In this document: piece after piece, positions 23,206-33,829 of the stretch | How the letters are laid out: every line of letters starts with the position of its first letter | How positions within the stretch are numbered: the stretch's first letter is position 1 | DNA from: Medakamo hakoo | Lineage: Eukaryota; Chlorophyta; Trebouxiophyceae; Coccomyxaceae | Length of the DNA: 64,000 nucleotides | Assembly: GCA_026636295.1 (NCBI GenBank) | Contig: CP089451.1 | Span: forward strand, 496,001 to 560,000 | Reading direction: 5' to 3' | The notes under the pieces: model-generated | What the model was told of the DNA's origin: nothing | What the model saw: the letters and a program-made list of their open reading frames with translations, nothing else | Databases searched by the model: none | Translations under genes and position numbers: made by a program

Positions 23206-24446
23206 TCACACCCGCCCCAGCACAGGCGACCCAGGCCGGCCAGGCGGCCCGCCGCCCTCCACAAACACTTGCACGGACAGGGCGCCGCCGCCGACGGACG
23301 TGGATTTCAGGGGGAGTAGGGACGACGGCGACGTCGGCGAGGGAGCTCGGCCGTGATCGCCGCCGCCGTCGTCCTGGTCGAACGACGGCCGCCCGCCGTC
23401 GGACGACGCGTCGCCACCCGACGAAACGCTGCCCTCGCTGTATGCGCCGACGGGGCCGGACGCCCGCCCCGGCTCGGCGTCCACCCAGGACGCGATGGGG
23501 AGAGCGGACCGGTCGTCAGCATAGGCCATGATTTCAAAGGTGCAACCTGGCGAGTGTTTTTGGTGTGTGTGGGTGGACGATGGAATGGGGTGGTTTTTGA
23601 GCGTGCGGGGGGCGCGGCGCGCGCGAAACGGGTTTCTTGCCCCAAAAAAAACACCCTCCCTCCCCCGCCACACCTCCCGCCTCACCTGGCGGCAGTGGCT
23701 TGAGGCTCGTCTCCAGGTACTGCAGCTTCATCAGGCACGATCTCAAGGCTGCCTCCACGTCCGCCGGGTCGACGGACGCCAGGATTTCGGGGCGGAGCTG
23801 CACAGCAATGGTGGATGGGTGGTTGGGGAGGGGGGGGACGAGGGGAGGTGAGCTGGTGGCCGGGAGCGCGAGCGAGTCGTGTGACATGGCAGCGCAACAA
23901 AAAAAAAACGCACCGCCAGCGCGGCCACATAACGCTCCACGCACACGCCCGCCTTGTTCAGGACCAGGACGCCGAACCGGCGGCCGGTGCCGGACATGAA
24001 GGAGTCCTGGAATGGGTGGTGGTGGCGGCGTGAGAAGCGTCCGGGAGCGAGTCGAGGAGTCTGACGGTGCGGCGACGAAACGAATGGCCTGCGGCGGCCC
24101 GGAGCTTTTCCCTGTCGCAGCGCACCCCACCCCCTCCCACCTCAACCACGCACCGTCACCCCGTTGACCGCCATCTCAATGTACGCATTCAGGCGCGGGT
24201 GGCGGGACCGGCGGACGGCGACGTCGTACAGGCGGCTGCGTGTTTTTGGAGGGCGAGTGGTGGCATGCGGTGAGACGAACAAAGCCCAAGAAAAAAAGAA
24301 ACCGACGGGCCCGCACACCCACCCAAAAAACAAACGCACCACCGCGCAAACAATTCGGGCGAGTACAGGCCGCGCTGGTACAGGACTTCATGCGTGAAGG
24401 AGGTCAGGAAGTCGGAAATGGTGCCGCGCAGGGAGGCTGCATCCAT
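23206..24446 (-). CDS. REV7: REV7/MAD2L2-like HORMA protein
   Basis: Five exons (24446-24340, 24235-24154, 24006-23914, 23797-23686, 23546-23206) give 244 residues. The order follows REV7: LTSFTHEVLYQRGLYSPELF (helix A), RLYDVAVRRSRHPRLNAYI, RRFGVLVLNKAGVCVERYV, an all-helical segment (VEAALRSCLMKLQYLETSL), PPGCTFEIMAYAD and then a Ser/Asp-rich end in place of the usual safety belt. REV7 is the HORMA subunit of translesion polymerase zeta and also acts in shieldin and checkpoint complexes. Exon breaks fall between secondary-structure elements. All four introns are GT-AG, three of them with GTGCGT donors. The C-terminal part after residue about 160 is low complexity, so the safety-belt strand that holds the partner peptide is hard to trace. 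Confidence 0.85.
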
Positions 24447-24937
24447 GTCGAGTGGTGTTTTTTGTTTGTTTGTTTGTTTTGTTTCGATCAAGCCGCGGCG
24501 AGTGCGCGGATCTTTTCTGCCAGCGCGCTGGGTGCGCAGAGAAAAACACCTGCTGCCTTCCGTGCAAGGAGGCGAGAGGGGCGGGAGGTTGGTTGTGTGG
24601 CCGGGAGCGAGGCTTTTGTGCCGCTTGAGAACGTAGGAGTGGAGAGAAAGAGAGAGCAGGCTCGGCCCGCCCTCTCTCTCTTCTCCACCCATCCCCCCAC
24701 GCCACTGGCCGTCCAACGTGCGAGCTTGGGGCTCCGGGGACTCGCCCACTACTCCCTTGAAAACGACAGAGGGACGTGTGCACTGAATCTTACACTCTCT
24801 CATCAATGTCACGCACGCGCCGCGCGTGTGCGTGCGCCCTCCCCTCTCCTGTCGCACTTCCATCACCCGGCTGGAAAGGGCTAGGTCAAAAAACCACACG
24901 GCGCCCCCTTTCGCCCTCCCCACCCCTTCATGCGGCT
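24447..24937. other. intergenic
   Basis: The promoter region of REV7 and the 3' end of the Mpv17 gene. It contains short TTTG repeats at about 24460-24480 and a CT-rich tract near 24670-24685. Nothing else was recognised. Confidence 0.5.
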
Positions 24938-25549
24938 TCACGCCTTTTTGGGCGCCGCCGCCGCCCGCGCGTGGCTGGACAGGCTGAGGTACGTGTTCCA
25001 CGCCAGCGCGACCACGTTGGCGAACCCGACCTGCAGCGGCGGCGGCACCAGGCGGAAGTTGACAAAGTTAGCGGGCACCCACAGCGCCCAGTTGGCCAGG
25101 AGCGTGGGCTTGAGCCCGGCCTGCACGCGGGACGCGCACTCCGCCGGGCGCGCGCCTTCCAGGGCGCCCAGGGACGCGATGAAGGTCGACAGGAACACGG
25201 GCGCAAAAGCCAGCTGGTCGGCGGCCAGCCGCGTCAGCGCGCCCGCCGTGGTTTGGGCGGGGACCGCGCGGGCGAGCGCGCCGTACCAAAAGTGGAGGGC
25301 GGGGCCGACGAGGCCCGCGCCCAGCAGGCCGAAGCGGGCGGTGCGGGCCGTGTCGATGGCCGAGAGGTCTTTGCCCTCGCCGGCAGTTTGAGCTGCGACG
25401 TCGCCCGCGATGGACAGCAGGGCCGACGTCGCGGCCTTGGTGGCCAGCGGCCGGGTGGAAAGGGAGGAGAGGTAGGCGGCCCAGCCCGCTGCAAGGAAGG
25501 CGAGCGGGTTGAAGGGACGCCCGCCGCCGCCGCCGGAGGGGTTGGAGCC

Positions 25550-25580
<31 letters not shown>

Positions 25581-26155
25581 CCAGAGCCGCCGATGATGCC
25601 GCCGCCAGAGCCGCCGCCAGTGGTGGCGGCGCGGGCGCGGAGGGAGGGCGCGGGAGCGCCTGTGTTTGAGATGGGATGGGATGGATGGAGAGAGAAGGGG
25701 TGGGGGGCCCTTGAGCGCACGTCCAGGGCGGCGCTCCAGCTTTTCGTGCGCTCACACTCAGGACCGCGGCAGGGGCTCAGGCAGTCCGTGCTCAGACAGC
25801 GGCGTGGACGCGTGCGCAGCGATGGAGCGTTTTTTTGAGTGATCTCATGAGAGCGGAACGGAGCTTGTGGCGGGAGCTGTCTTTGGTCTTCGGCGTCGTG
25901 CGCATACACATGTCTTCCCATCCGCCCATCCGTCACGCCCCCGTGTCGGGTGTGTGCTTGCGGTCCTGCGGACGCACGGAACGTGTGCCGGAAGGCGGTG
26001 GACGCGGTGGAAAAACGACTGCAAACAAACGCACGTCCAATGCTTCTCGCGCCGGTCGAGTTGCCGCCTATCACGGCGCGCCGAGGGACGGACGGCATCG
26101 CCGCCCGGGCCATGGAGCGGCTCGCGCGTAGCATGCGAGGGGCGACAGTGTGCAT
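24938..26155 (-). CDS. Mpv17/PMP22-family membrane protein
   Basis: Two exons, 26155-25978 and 25659-24938, give 299 residues; a second in-frame Met at 26134 would give 292. The N-terminal exon is Arg/Ser/Ala-rich (MLRASRSMARAAMPSVPRR) and fits an organelle leader. A Gly/Pro-rich linker precedes the family domain: WAAYLSSLSTRPLATKAATS, LLSIAGDVAAQ, DTARTARFGLLGAGLVGPALHFWY, DQLAFAPVFLSTF, LKPTLLANWALWVPANFVNF, and the final VALAWNTYLS. These are four hydrophobic segments of the Mpv17 family, which sit in the mitochondrial inner membrane, peroxisomes or plastid envelope and may form small channels. It lies head to head with LIN1, 139 bp apart. Confidence 0.85.
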
Positions 26156-26294
26156 TACTGGCGTGCGATGGGAGAGCGGGAGGACGACGGGAGAAGAGGC
26201 GAGCGCGCGCTCGCGTTTTGATGGGAGTGAAAGCAAAAAAAAGCGTAGGCTCAGCCACTGTAGCAAACAAAAAACACGCACACAAAACACGCCC

Positions 26295-28023
26295 ATGTCT
26301 GGCGCCAAGCGCCCGGCCGGCGATGACACGGCAGCCATCGTTGCGGCCGCCCTGAGAGAGGAAGAAGCCGCCAAGAGGGCCAGGAAGGGTGTGTTTGTGG
26401 GCGGGGGCAGGGCGGCCGCATGTCTCTCGGCTTTTGCCCAACCTCCCTCATCGACGACTCTCCATCCTTTCCAGGCGGCGGCGGCGACAATGGCGCCGGC
26501 CCCTCCAACCAGCAGCCTCCTCAACAACCGTCGACCGTGCGCGAAGCCGACGTGGAGCTGGCCCGCTTGAAGCGGGCGGGGAAACGCAAGGCGCCACAGG
26601 GTGGCGGCACGCTTGCAGGTGCGTGGGTGGGTGGAGATTTGGGGGATGCGGACGCCGCCGCGCCGCGGAGGGAGGCGGGCAGGGCGGGCGTGAATGCGGG
26701 CGTGTGCGTGCAGGGGGGGAGCACGCAACACGCCGGCCACCAAAACCCAAAACGAGACGGGGGGCCATCCATCCAACCACGGTGGTTGGATGGATGGATG
26801 GAGAAAGACGAGAGTGCGCCTCTGCTTCAAACCTGCACCCGCCCCACACCACACACCCTAAACCAGACGAGGCCGACCTGGTGGACAACCTGGAAGACGC
26901 CGAAGAAGGCGGCGAAGACGAAGACGACGATGGCAAAGCCGCCGGCCCCACTGGCGACATCCCGCTCGAACCATTCCACATGAGGGCCGAACGCGCGGCG
27001 GGCTTACTGGACGTCGACGAAGACGGGGACGGGCTCAAACGACGCGCTGCCCAATCCTCCGACGATGAAGACGAAGAAGAGCGGGACGCCGAGGGCGTGG
27101 GGCGCAAAGCGGGCGGCGGCGGCGGCGCGTGGTTGGCCGATGCCAAGCCGCTGTCGGCGGCGGCGGCGGCGGCGGTCGCGGCCCGGCGCGCGGCGGCTGA
27201 GGAAGCGGCTGCTGGTGAACAAGAGCTCAGTGCGGGCGATGTCGCGGCTTTGAAAGCCCGCATCGCAGGGCTGTTGCAGCCGGGCGAGACGGTGGCGGGC
27301 GCGCTGCGGCGCCTGCGGCCAGGCGGCGGCGGCGGCGGGCGTGGGCGAGGCCGCGGCGGGCGTGGGGCTGACGCGCCTGCCGCGTCCGCCGCGGCCGCCT
27401 TTGACGCCCTGACCGACGCCGCGTCCGCCCTGGTCGCGGCGGGTGAAGTGGACACGTACGGGTCGGCGCGCGAAGCGTTTGTGAGCGCGGCGGCCGCTTT
27501 CAACGCGGGCCGCGGCGGCGGCGGCGGCGGCGGCGGCGGTGGCGCGGGGCCCAGCAGCGCCGCTCCGCCCGCCGCCGACCCGGAGGACGACATGTTTGCC
27601 GGCTCGGACGGCGAGGACGCGGTGGCCGGCGGGCAACAACCCGACTTCTCGACCTGGTCCGTGTCGGCGCTGCGCTCCTTCCTCGCGACCGCGGCCGGCG
27701 GCGACGGCGGCGAGGTGGAGAAGGTGGGGCTGGTTGCGCGCGCCGTGGCGGCGGCGGCAGCGGGGCACCAGCCGAGTGGCGGTGACAAGCGCGACCCGCC
27801 GCCGCCGCCGCCGTCAACCAGCGGCCGTCCGGCGCCGGCGCCGCGGCCGGGCGCGCCCCCACCGCCGGGGAAGCAGCCCCCGCCGGGGTATGCGTACGAC
27901 GCGACGACGGGGTGGTTTCACTCGGAGGAGGCGGGGCTGCACTGGGACCCAGTGAGTGGGGGGTTCAAGGACGGGGGCGGGGCGTGGTGGGAGTGGGATG
28001 GGCGGGAGTTTAGGGCGTGGTGA
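26295..28023 (+). CDS. LIN1: U5 snRNP protein LIN1/CD2BP2 homologue
   Basis: Exons 26295-26388, 26475-26618 and 26867-28023 give 464 residues. Family marks: DLVDNLEDAEEGG, then DIPLEPFHMRAERAAGLLD (compare IPLEPFNMKEE in CD2BP2), LLQPGETVAGALRRL, and the helical ALTDAASALVAAGEVDTYG block. The C-terminus has an OCRE-like aromatic repeat (GYAYDATTGWFHSEEAGLHW, DPVSGGF), as in plant orthologues, in place of the animal GYF domain. LIN1/CD2BP2 contacts Prp6 and Prp8 during U5 and tri-snRNP assembly. Intron 2 contains a perfect 16-bp hairpin at 26765-26797. Snu114, another U5 protein, lies 8 kb downstream. Confidence 0.85.
26765..26797. repeat. perfect inverted repeat inside LIN1 intron 2
   Basis: Two 16-bp arms (CCATCCATCCAACCAC and its exact reverse complement) are separated by one base. 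They lie in the middle of a 248-nt intron. In RNA this would form a very stable hairpin. Confidence 0.95.
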
Positions 28024-28290
28024 CAGTGGGCGGCTGCGTCCGCGTGGGCTTGCCCATCGGCAGCACGGTCGACGTGTTCAAGACCCACCCGTCCTTGCTG
28101 ATGGCGTTGAGGGGTGGGAATGGAGGGTGGGATGTGAGATGCTAACAGAGCCTGTGCGGAGAGAGCCTGTGCGCGCGCTCGCGTTGTTTTCGACGCAGGA
28201 GAACACAAGCACAATTTTTTCCTCGTTCGGTAGGACGGGCGCGCGTCGCCGCCGGGGACGCCCGCCCCTCGTCTGCCGAGACACACACGC

Positions 28291-31200
28291 ATGCGGTCCG
28301 AGACCTGCCCGGCCGCCGCCGGCGCCGCCCGCCGCTGGCCAGCCCTTGCGCCGCTGCCGCGCATCCCCGCCGCGCTCGCTCAGGCGGCGCACAGTGCCAC
28401 GTCCGCCCCTTCCACCGCCTGGGTCATTATGGGTGTGGTTGCGGCCGTCCTGCTCGTGCTCCTGAGGTGCGTTGGATTGACAAAAACGCCACAGGTCGCG
28501 TCCACCGTCGCCTTTTTCTCCAACGGCATTGGAAAAAAAAAGGCGCGCTCGCTCCCGCTACCACCACAACAACAACAAACCTCCCGCCTCCCGTCCCACG
28601 AAAACACCAGCCGCCGCCGCCGCAAGCCCACGCCCCTAGGCCCGGCCGCTACCCCCGCCGCCGCCGCCGCTGCCGCCGCCCTCCGCCGCGCCAGCCCAGG
28701 CGACCACCCGCCAGCCGGCCACTGCCTGCGCCGCCTGGATGCCGGCGGCCTCGCCGCACCCGCCTTGTGCGGCGTCTGCTTCGCGCCCGTAGACGGCCCG
28801 CCGGGCGAGCGGGTGCGTGCCAAAGCCGAGGCAGGTGCCGAGCCCTCGACCACGGCGCTCCCACCCCCGCCCACCTCCACCATCCCGCTGCCGCCGCCGC
28901 GCCGCCGCCGCTGGCGCCGCCGCGGCGCGGCCTGCTGCGACGTGTGCGGCGTCGCCGTGCACGAGGGCGGGTGTGCGCGCCGGTTAGCCGCAGACTGTCG
29001 GCCGAGCGCGACGGGCGGGTGCGGTGGCGGCTGCGGCCATCCGCCCGGCCCGCCGGCATCGCCCGGCCCGCCGCGCCCGCCACCCCACCACCCCTCGACG
29101 ACCGCCCACCACTGGCGGGCCGCCGCGACGGTGGTGTCGCTGGCCGACGCGGACGCCGCCTTAGAACGCGGCCCCTCTGCGCCCGACGCCGTCTGGGAAA
29201 CCGTCATTGGCCCGGGCGTGGCCGGGCCGGCGGATGCACTGGGCCGGGGCGCCGCCACCGCGGCCTCGTCCCTCCCGTCCGGCCCGCCCCCTTGCCTCTA
29301 CTGCCGCCTGCCCACAGACGCGGGCGTGGAAGCGGTCTGGGCGTGCACCTGGTGTGGGGACGCCTGCCACCCCGGGTGCCACGCCGCGGCAGCGGAAAAG
29401 CTGGCGGCGGAGGCGGGGGGCGGCGTGTCAGACGCGCCGCCCGCCACGCCGCCACCACCCACCGGCCTGGCCGGCCTGCTCCGCCGCCGCAGCAGCCCGG
29501 CCCGGTCGCCGTCCCCGCTGCGGCGGGGCCTGTCCCCCGCTCCATCTGCCACGGTGGGGATCGCTGGGAGTGGGGGGGAGAAGGGAGGCGAGGCGGCGGC
29601 GCCCCCACCCCCACCCCCACCCCCACCGGCCTGGCTCGCGTCGGCGTCCGCGTCCGACCTTGCCCGCGCGGCCGCCTGCCGCCTGGGCCGCCCGGCCTAC
29701 GCCGGCCTGGTCCTGCCGCCGTCGGCGGTGACGCCAGCGCCCGCTGTTGCTGGCGCCGGGTGGGCGGCGCGCGCGGCGGGCTGGGTGGCGGCCGCCGCCC
29801 GCCGCGCGTCGGCCGGCGGGGACGCCACGCCCGCGCCGCCGGCGTCGGCCTCGCCCTCCCGACCGACGACCGCGCCCCCCGGCGGCCGCCCGCCCGTCCA
29901 CGCGGACGAGGGCCACGCCTCGCCCGGGCTGTTGGCGGGGGACAGCGACGACGCCGGGCCGCCTCACGGCGCCCGCGGCCCGCCCTGCCCGTCGCCCGCC
30001 CCGCCGACGGCGTTGGGCGCGGCGGCCGCCCCCGCCCCCGCCCCCGCCCCGCCCCGCCCGCCGCCGCCGCCGCGCGCCGCCCTCCTCGGCCGCGCGCCGC
30101 CCCGGTCGCCCTGGTCCGCCGTCTCCATCGACCCGGCCGCCCTGCCGCCGACCTGCACGCCCCTGTTGGTCGTCCTCAACACGGGGTCGGGCCCCCAGCT
30201 CGGCCGGGCCCTGCGCCGCGCCTTCCTGCGCCGCCTCAACCCGCTGCAGGTGTGCGAGGTCCCGCGCCACGCGCCGGACGCCGCGCTGGCCGCGCTCGGC
30301 CGCCTGCCCCGCGCCCGCATCCTGGCCGTGGGCGGGGACGGCACGGTTGGGTGGGTCCTGGGCGTGCTGGACCGGCTGGGCGCGGAAGCCGCGGCCGAAG
30401 CGGACGCGGCCGAGGCGGAGGGGCGGCCGCGCCCGCCGCGCTGGGCCGCCCCGCCCGTCGCCATCCTGCCCCTCGGCACGGGCAACGACCTCGCCCGCAC
30501 CCTGGGCTGGGGCGGCGGCCTGGGCTCCGTCCGCGCCGCGGGCCTGGACGCCCTGCTCGCCGACGTGGCGGGCGCCGCCCTGACGCTGGTGGACCGGTGG
30601 GCCGTGGCCGTGAGCGACGGGCACGGCGGCGGCGGCGCGGATGCCGCGTCTGCGGCCGCGCCCGCGGCCGCGCCCGCCAACGAACACCCGCCGCCGCCGC
30701 CGCCGCCGTCCAGCGCCGTCGTCAAGCCCATGACCAACTACGTCGGCTTTGGCGTCGACGCCAAGGTCGCCCTCGACTTCCACGCCGCCCGGGCCGCCTA
30801 CCCGGCCTGGTTCACGTCCCAGGTCGGCAACAAGCTGTGGTACACCGGGCTGGGCGGCGTGGAAGCGCTCGCGCGCGCGGGCGGGCGGGGCCTGCCGGAC
30901 CGGCTCACCCTGATCTGCGATGGCGCCCGCGTCCCGCTGCCGCCCGGCACCGAGGGCGTCCTCCTCCTGAACATCCCGTCGTACATGGGCGGCGTGGACC
31001 TGTGGGGTTCCGGCGTCGAGGAGGACGGCGGCGGCGGCAAAGGGAGCGGGAGCGGCGGCGCTGGCGGCCGGTCGCCGGTGGGTGGCGCGCACCCACCCAC
31101 CAACAAGCTCCCCCAACCCCCACACCCGCGCCACGCGCCGCCGTCCTTTGGTGATGGCCGCTTAGAAGTCGTGGCCGTGTACGGGTCCTGGCACCTGGGC

Positions 31201-31563
31201 CAGCTCCAGGTCGGCCTCGCGCGCGCGGTGCGGCTGACGCAGTGCTCGTCCGCGCGCGTGGTCGTGTCCGGCGGCGCCGCCGCCGCCGACAGTGCTCCCC
31301 CCTCCCGCCGCCGGTCTCCTCCTTCTTCTTTAGCCGTCCAGGTGGACGGCGAGCCCTGGCTCGCCCCCGCGCCCGCCGTGTTTGAGGTCGGCCGGTCCGG
31401 CCACGCGCGCATGCTCCGCCGCCTGGACAGGAGCGGGCCGCTCGCCCGCCTGGCCGGCGGTGTGGCGGACGCTTTGGCGGCCGCGACGGCGCGGGGCGTC
31501 ATCACGCCAGCCCAGCGGGAGGCCTTGGCGACGGAAATCGCGGCGCGCATGCACCGGGTGTGA
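28291..31563 (+). CDS. diacylglycerol kinase, plant cluster I type (membrane-anchored, two C1 domains)
   Basis: The open frame is 1090 residues. An N-terminal transmembrane helix (WVIMGVVAAVLLVLL) precedes two cysteine-rich C1 domains, CCDVCGVAVHEGGCARR and CLYCRLPTDAGVEAVW with CTWCGDACHPGCH. A Pro/Ala linker leads to the DAGK catalytic domain: LLVVLNTGSGPQLG, the nucleotide loop AVGGDGTVGWVL, and PLGTGNDLARTLGWGGG. The accessory domain follows: NYVGFGVDAKVALDFH, NKLWYTGLGG, LLLNIPSYMGGVDLWG and the GDGRLEVV block. It phosphorylates diacylglycerol to phosphatidic acid at a membrane. A 144-nt segment, 28467-28610, has a GTGCGT donor and CACCAG acceptor and keeps frame either way. If it is removed, the membrane helix is followed directly by SRRRRK. 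Confidence 0.93.
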   Translation: MRSETCPAAAGAARRWPALAPLPRIPAALAQAAHSATSAPSTAWVIMGVVAAVLLVLLRCVGLTKTPQVASTVAFFSNGIGKKKARSLPLPPQQQQTSRLPSHENTSRRRRKPTPLGPAATPAAAAAAAALRRASPGDHPPAGHCLRRLDAGGLAAPALCGVCFAPVDGPPGERVRAKAEAGAEPSTTALPPPPTSTIPLPPPRRRRWRRRGAACCDVCGVAVHEGGCARRLAADCRPSATGGCGGGCGHPPGPPASPGPPRPPPHHPSTTAHHWRAAATVVSLADADAALERGPSAPDAVWETVIGPGVAGPADALGRGAATAASSLPSGPPPCLYCRLPTDAGVEAVWACTWCGDACHPGCHAAAAEKLAAEAGGGVSDAPPATPPPPTGLAGLLRRRSSPARSPSPLRRGLSPAPSATVGIAGSGGEKGGEAAAPPPPPPPPPAWLASASASDLARAAACRLGRPAYAGLVLPPSAVTPAPAVAGAGWAARAAGWVAAAARRASAGGDATPAPPASASPSRPTTAPPGGRPPVHADEGHASPGLLAGDSDDAGPPHGARGPPCPSPAPPTALGAAAAPAPAPAPPRPPPPPRAALLGRAPPRSPWSAVSIDPAALPPTCTPLLVVLNTGSGPQLGRALRRAFLRRLNPLQVCEVPRHAPDAALAALGRLPRARILAVGGDGTVGWVLGVLDRLGAEAAAEADAAEAEGRPRPPRWAAPPVAILPLGTGNDLARTLGWGGGLGSVRAAGLDALLADVAGAALTLVDRWAVAVSDGHGGGGADAASAAAPAAAPANEHPPPPPPPSSAVVKPMTNYVGFGVDAKVALDFHAARAAYPAWFTSQVGNKLWYTGLGGVEALARAGGRGLPDRLTLICDGARVPLPPGTEGVLLLNIPSYMGGVDLWGSGVEEDGGGGKGSGSGGAGGRSPVGGAHPPTNKLPQPPHPRHAPPSFGDGRLEVVAVYGSWHLGQLQVGLARAVRLTQCSSARVVVSGGAAAADSAPPSRRRSPPSSLAVQVDGEPWLAPAPAVFEVGRSGHARMLRRLDRSGPLARLAGGVADALAAATARGVITPAQREALATEIAARMHRV

Positions 31564-31732
31564 CATGAGAGCGAAGCGGGGAGTGGGGAGAGAGAGAGAG
31601 AGAAGTGGTGGTTGTGGCCGAAAGCCTCTTGGTTTTTTCGTTTTGCACACACACGCGCACGGCGCACCACGGCCCAGCAGGGTGAACCACGCACACAGGC
31701 GCGCAGTCACGGCGTTTGTTTAGGAGTGTACG

Positions 31733-31736
<4 letters not shown>

Positions 31737-31764
<28 letters not shown>
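31737..31764. repeat. (CA)14 microsatellite
   Basis: A short uninterrupted CA run in the convergent gap between the DGK and RHM-like genes. The same gap has a GA tract at about 31590-31602, shortly after the DGK stop. Confidence 0.9.
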
Positions 31765-31768
<4 letters not shown>

Positions 31769-31814
31769 CGCTTCACGCCCACACCCCCACCCCAAACCCC
31801 TCCCACCCACACAT

Positions 31815-33709
31815 TCACGCCGGCCGGCCCGGGTGCGCGCGCAGCGCGTTCTCCACGTCGCCGTGCTCCCAGTACGCGCCGAAGCCGTGCTTCAGGTACC
31901 AGTCCACGGTCGCGCGCAGCCCGTCCTCCCACGCCGTCGTCTCCTTCCAGCCCAGCGCCGCCAGCTTCTTGTCGCAGATGAAGTAGCGCTGGTCGTTGAA
32001 GGCGCGGTCGCGCACGTGCACGATCTTTTTGGCCGGGTCCGCGCCGAAGATGGCCGCGATGTCGCGGGCGACGTCCAGGACCGACCGCTCCTTTTGCGTG
32101 CCGATGTTGTAGGTCTCGCCCACCTTGCCCTTGAGCAGGATCGTCTCGAACGCGGCCGCGACGTCGCCGACGTACAGGTACGACCGGGTCGCGCCGCCGT
32201 CGCCGTGGACGGGCAGGTCCGCGCCCCGGCTGGCCAGCAGCGTGAACTTGGGCACCAGCTTCTCCGGGAACTGGTGCGGGCCGTACACGTTGTTGCCCCG
32301 CGTGATGATGCACGGCAGGCGGTAGGACGTCATGTAGGCTTTCACCATCATCTCCGCGCCCGCCTTCGCGGCCGAGTACGGGTTGGTCGGCTCCAGCGTG
32401 GACGCCTCGTTGCAGCCGTCCTCCCGGCCGACGGACGACTCGCCGTAGACTTCGTCCGTGGAGACGGCGATGAAGCGGCGGATGCCCCCGTAGACGCGGG
32501 CGGCCTCCAGCAGGACGTGCGTGCCGTACGTGTTGTTCAGGGTGAAGGCGAGCGAGTTGCCGAACGAGTTGTCGACGTGCGTCTGGGCGGCAAAGTGCAT
32601 GATGGTGTCGATGCCCTCGTCCGGCAGGATGAAGTTGAGCAGGTCGGCGGACTGGATGTCGCCCTTGATGAACTGTGTGTTGTTGGGTGAGGGGTGGTGG
32701 TGGTGGAGGAAGGGGAATGGGTGGGAGGCGTGAGTGAGAAAACAGACGGGGAGGGGGGGGGGGGGCGGGTTTCGAATCGGCAGGGCTGCTGTGCGGGCGC
32801 CGTGGTGAGAACACACAGCACTGCATCCAAAGCCGTCCAGCGCGCTGAGCACCCAGGACGCGCACTGTTACTACAGTGGGCATGCGGCGGGCGGGCGGGC
32901 AGGCCGCCGCGGCGCGCTCCCTCGCAAAAGAGCGAGGCACGCGAACGACAGCCAGGGTCGGCGCAGCGACCGGTCTCGCAGGGGGAGAGCATCGCCTCCC
33001 CCCCTCAGCGGCCAGCACCCTCCCACCCTCCAACACACCCCACACCGCCCCAGGCTATGGCGGCACCGGCGGGCTGAGGTCCGACAGCCGGCAGACGAGG
33101 GCGCGCGGCCGCGCCATTGCGCCGCACGCAGGCGTAAAGTGCGTGCGTTTTTTTTCGGTTCGACGCGCGACCAAAAAAGCAAAAAAAAACGCCCCCCATC
33201 CTCACCTTGAAGTTGGGCTTGCCCTTGACGGCGTCCAGGTTCTTCAGAGACGCGCAGTAGTCCAGCTTGTCCAGGACGATGACCTGTGGGAGGGAGGGAG
33301 TGGGCGGCGGTGGCGGGGGGGGGGAGAGCGTGAGAGCGAGCGAGCGCGGGCGAAACGAAACATTTCGGCGTCCGAAAACGACCGCGCCGCGCACGGCAGC
33401 ACCCCCTCCGCGGGCGTTCCGCCCCGCCCAGACCCAAGCCCGGCGTCCCGCCCACCCGCAGAGGGAGGAGAGCAGGGCGTCAAAGCCCGGGAGGCGGGCG
33501 CGGCCAAAAGATGTGGCCCCCCGTCAGTTTCGCCCGGCCCCTGCCTCTGCGCGCCCGCTCCTCTGCACCTTGTGCCCGGCTTCGACCAGCTTGATGACCA
33601 CGTGGGAGGCAATGAAGCCGGCGCCGCCCGTCACGAGGATGGGACCGGGCGCGTAATCGCCGTCGCCTAAGGATGCGTCGCCCAGGGCGCGGGCGAGGCC
33701 GGAAGACAT
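31815..33709 (-). CDS. RHM/RmlB-like NDP-glucose 4,6-dehydratase
   Basis: Exons 33709-33569, 33283-33206 and 32672-31815 give 358 residues. The short-chain dehydrogenase fold starts with ILVTGGAGFIASHVV (GxxGxxG). VLDKLDYCASLKNLD, KGDIQSADLL and HFAAQTHVDNSFGNS follow, as in plant rhamnose synthase. The catalytic region is VSTDEVYGESS with NPYSAAKAGAEM (Tyr-x3-Lys). Then come TRGNNVYGPHQFPEKL, PVHGDGGATRSYLYVGDVA and RAFNDQRYFI. It converts NDP-glucose to the 4-keto-6-deoxy sugar, the first step to rhamnose. Unlike plant RHM it lacks the fused epimerase/reductase half, so a partner enzyme is needed elsewhere. It shares a 120-bp divergent promoter with the HEAT-like gene. Confidence 0.92.
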
Positions 33710-33829
33710 TTGCGCGGGCGTTTTCTTTTTCGTTTGGGGGAGGGGACGTCGAAAGGAAGGAGTGAGGTCGGGTTGTTGGCGCGCGCGTGCGCCCCCCTCA
33801 TCATTTTTCGTTTTCGCCGCGCGCGAAAG
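33710..33829. promoter_or_regulatory. bidirectional promoter, RHM-like / HEAT-like
   Basis: Exactly 120 bp separate the two divergent start codons. It contains short T- and A-rich stretches (CGTTTTCTTTTTCGTTT, CATCATTTTTCG) in otherwise GC-rich DNA. A shared promoter is inferred from spacing only. Confidence 0.55.

Noticed and set aside
22728-23531. A plus-strand frame spanning the 22.4-23.2 kb gap
   Set aside because: Basic, low complexity, and it runs into the antisense of REV7; no splice or domain support.
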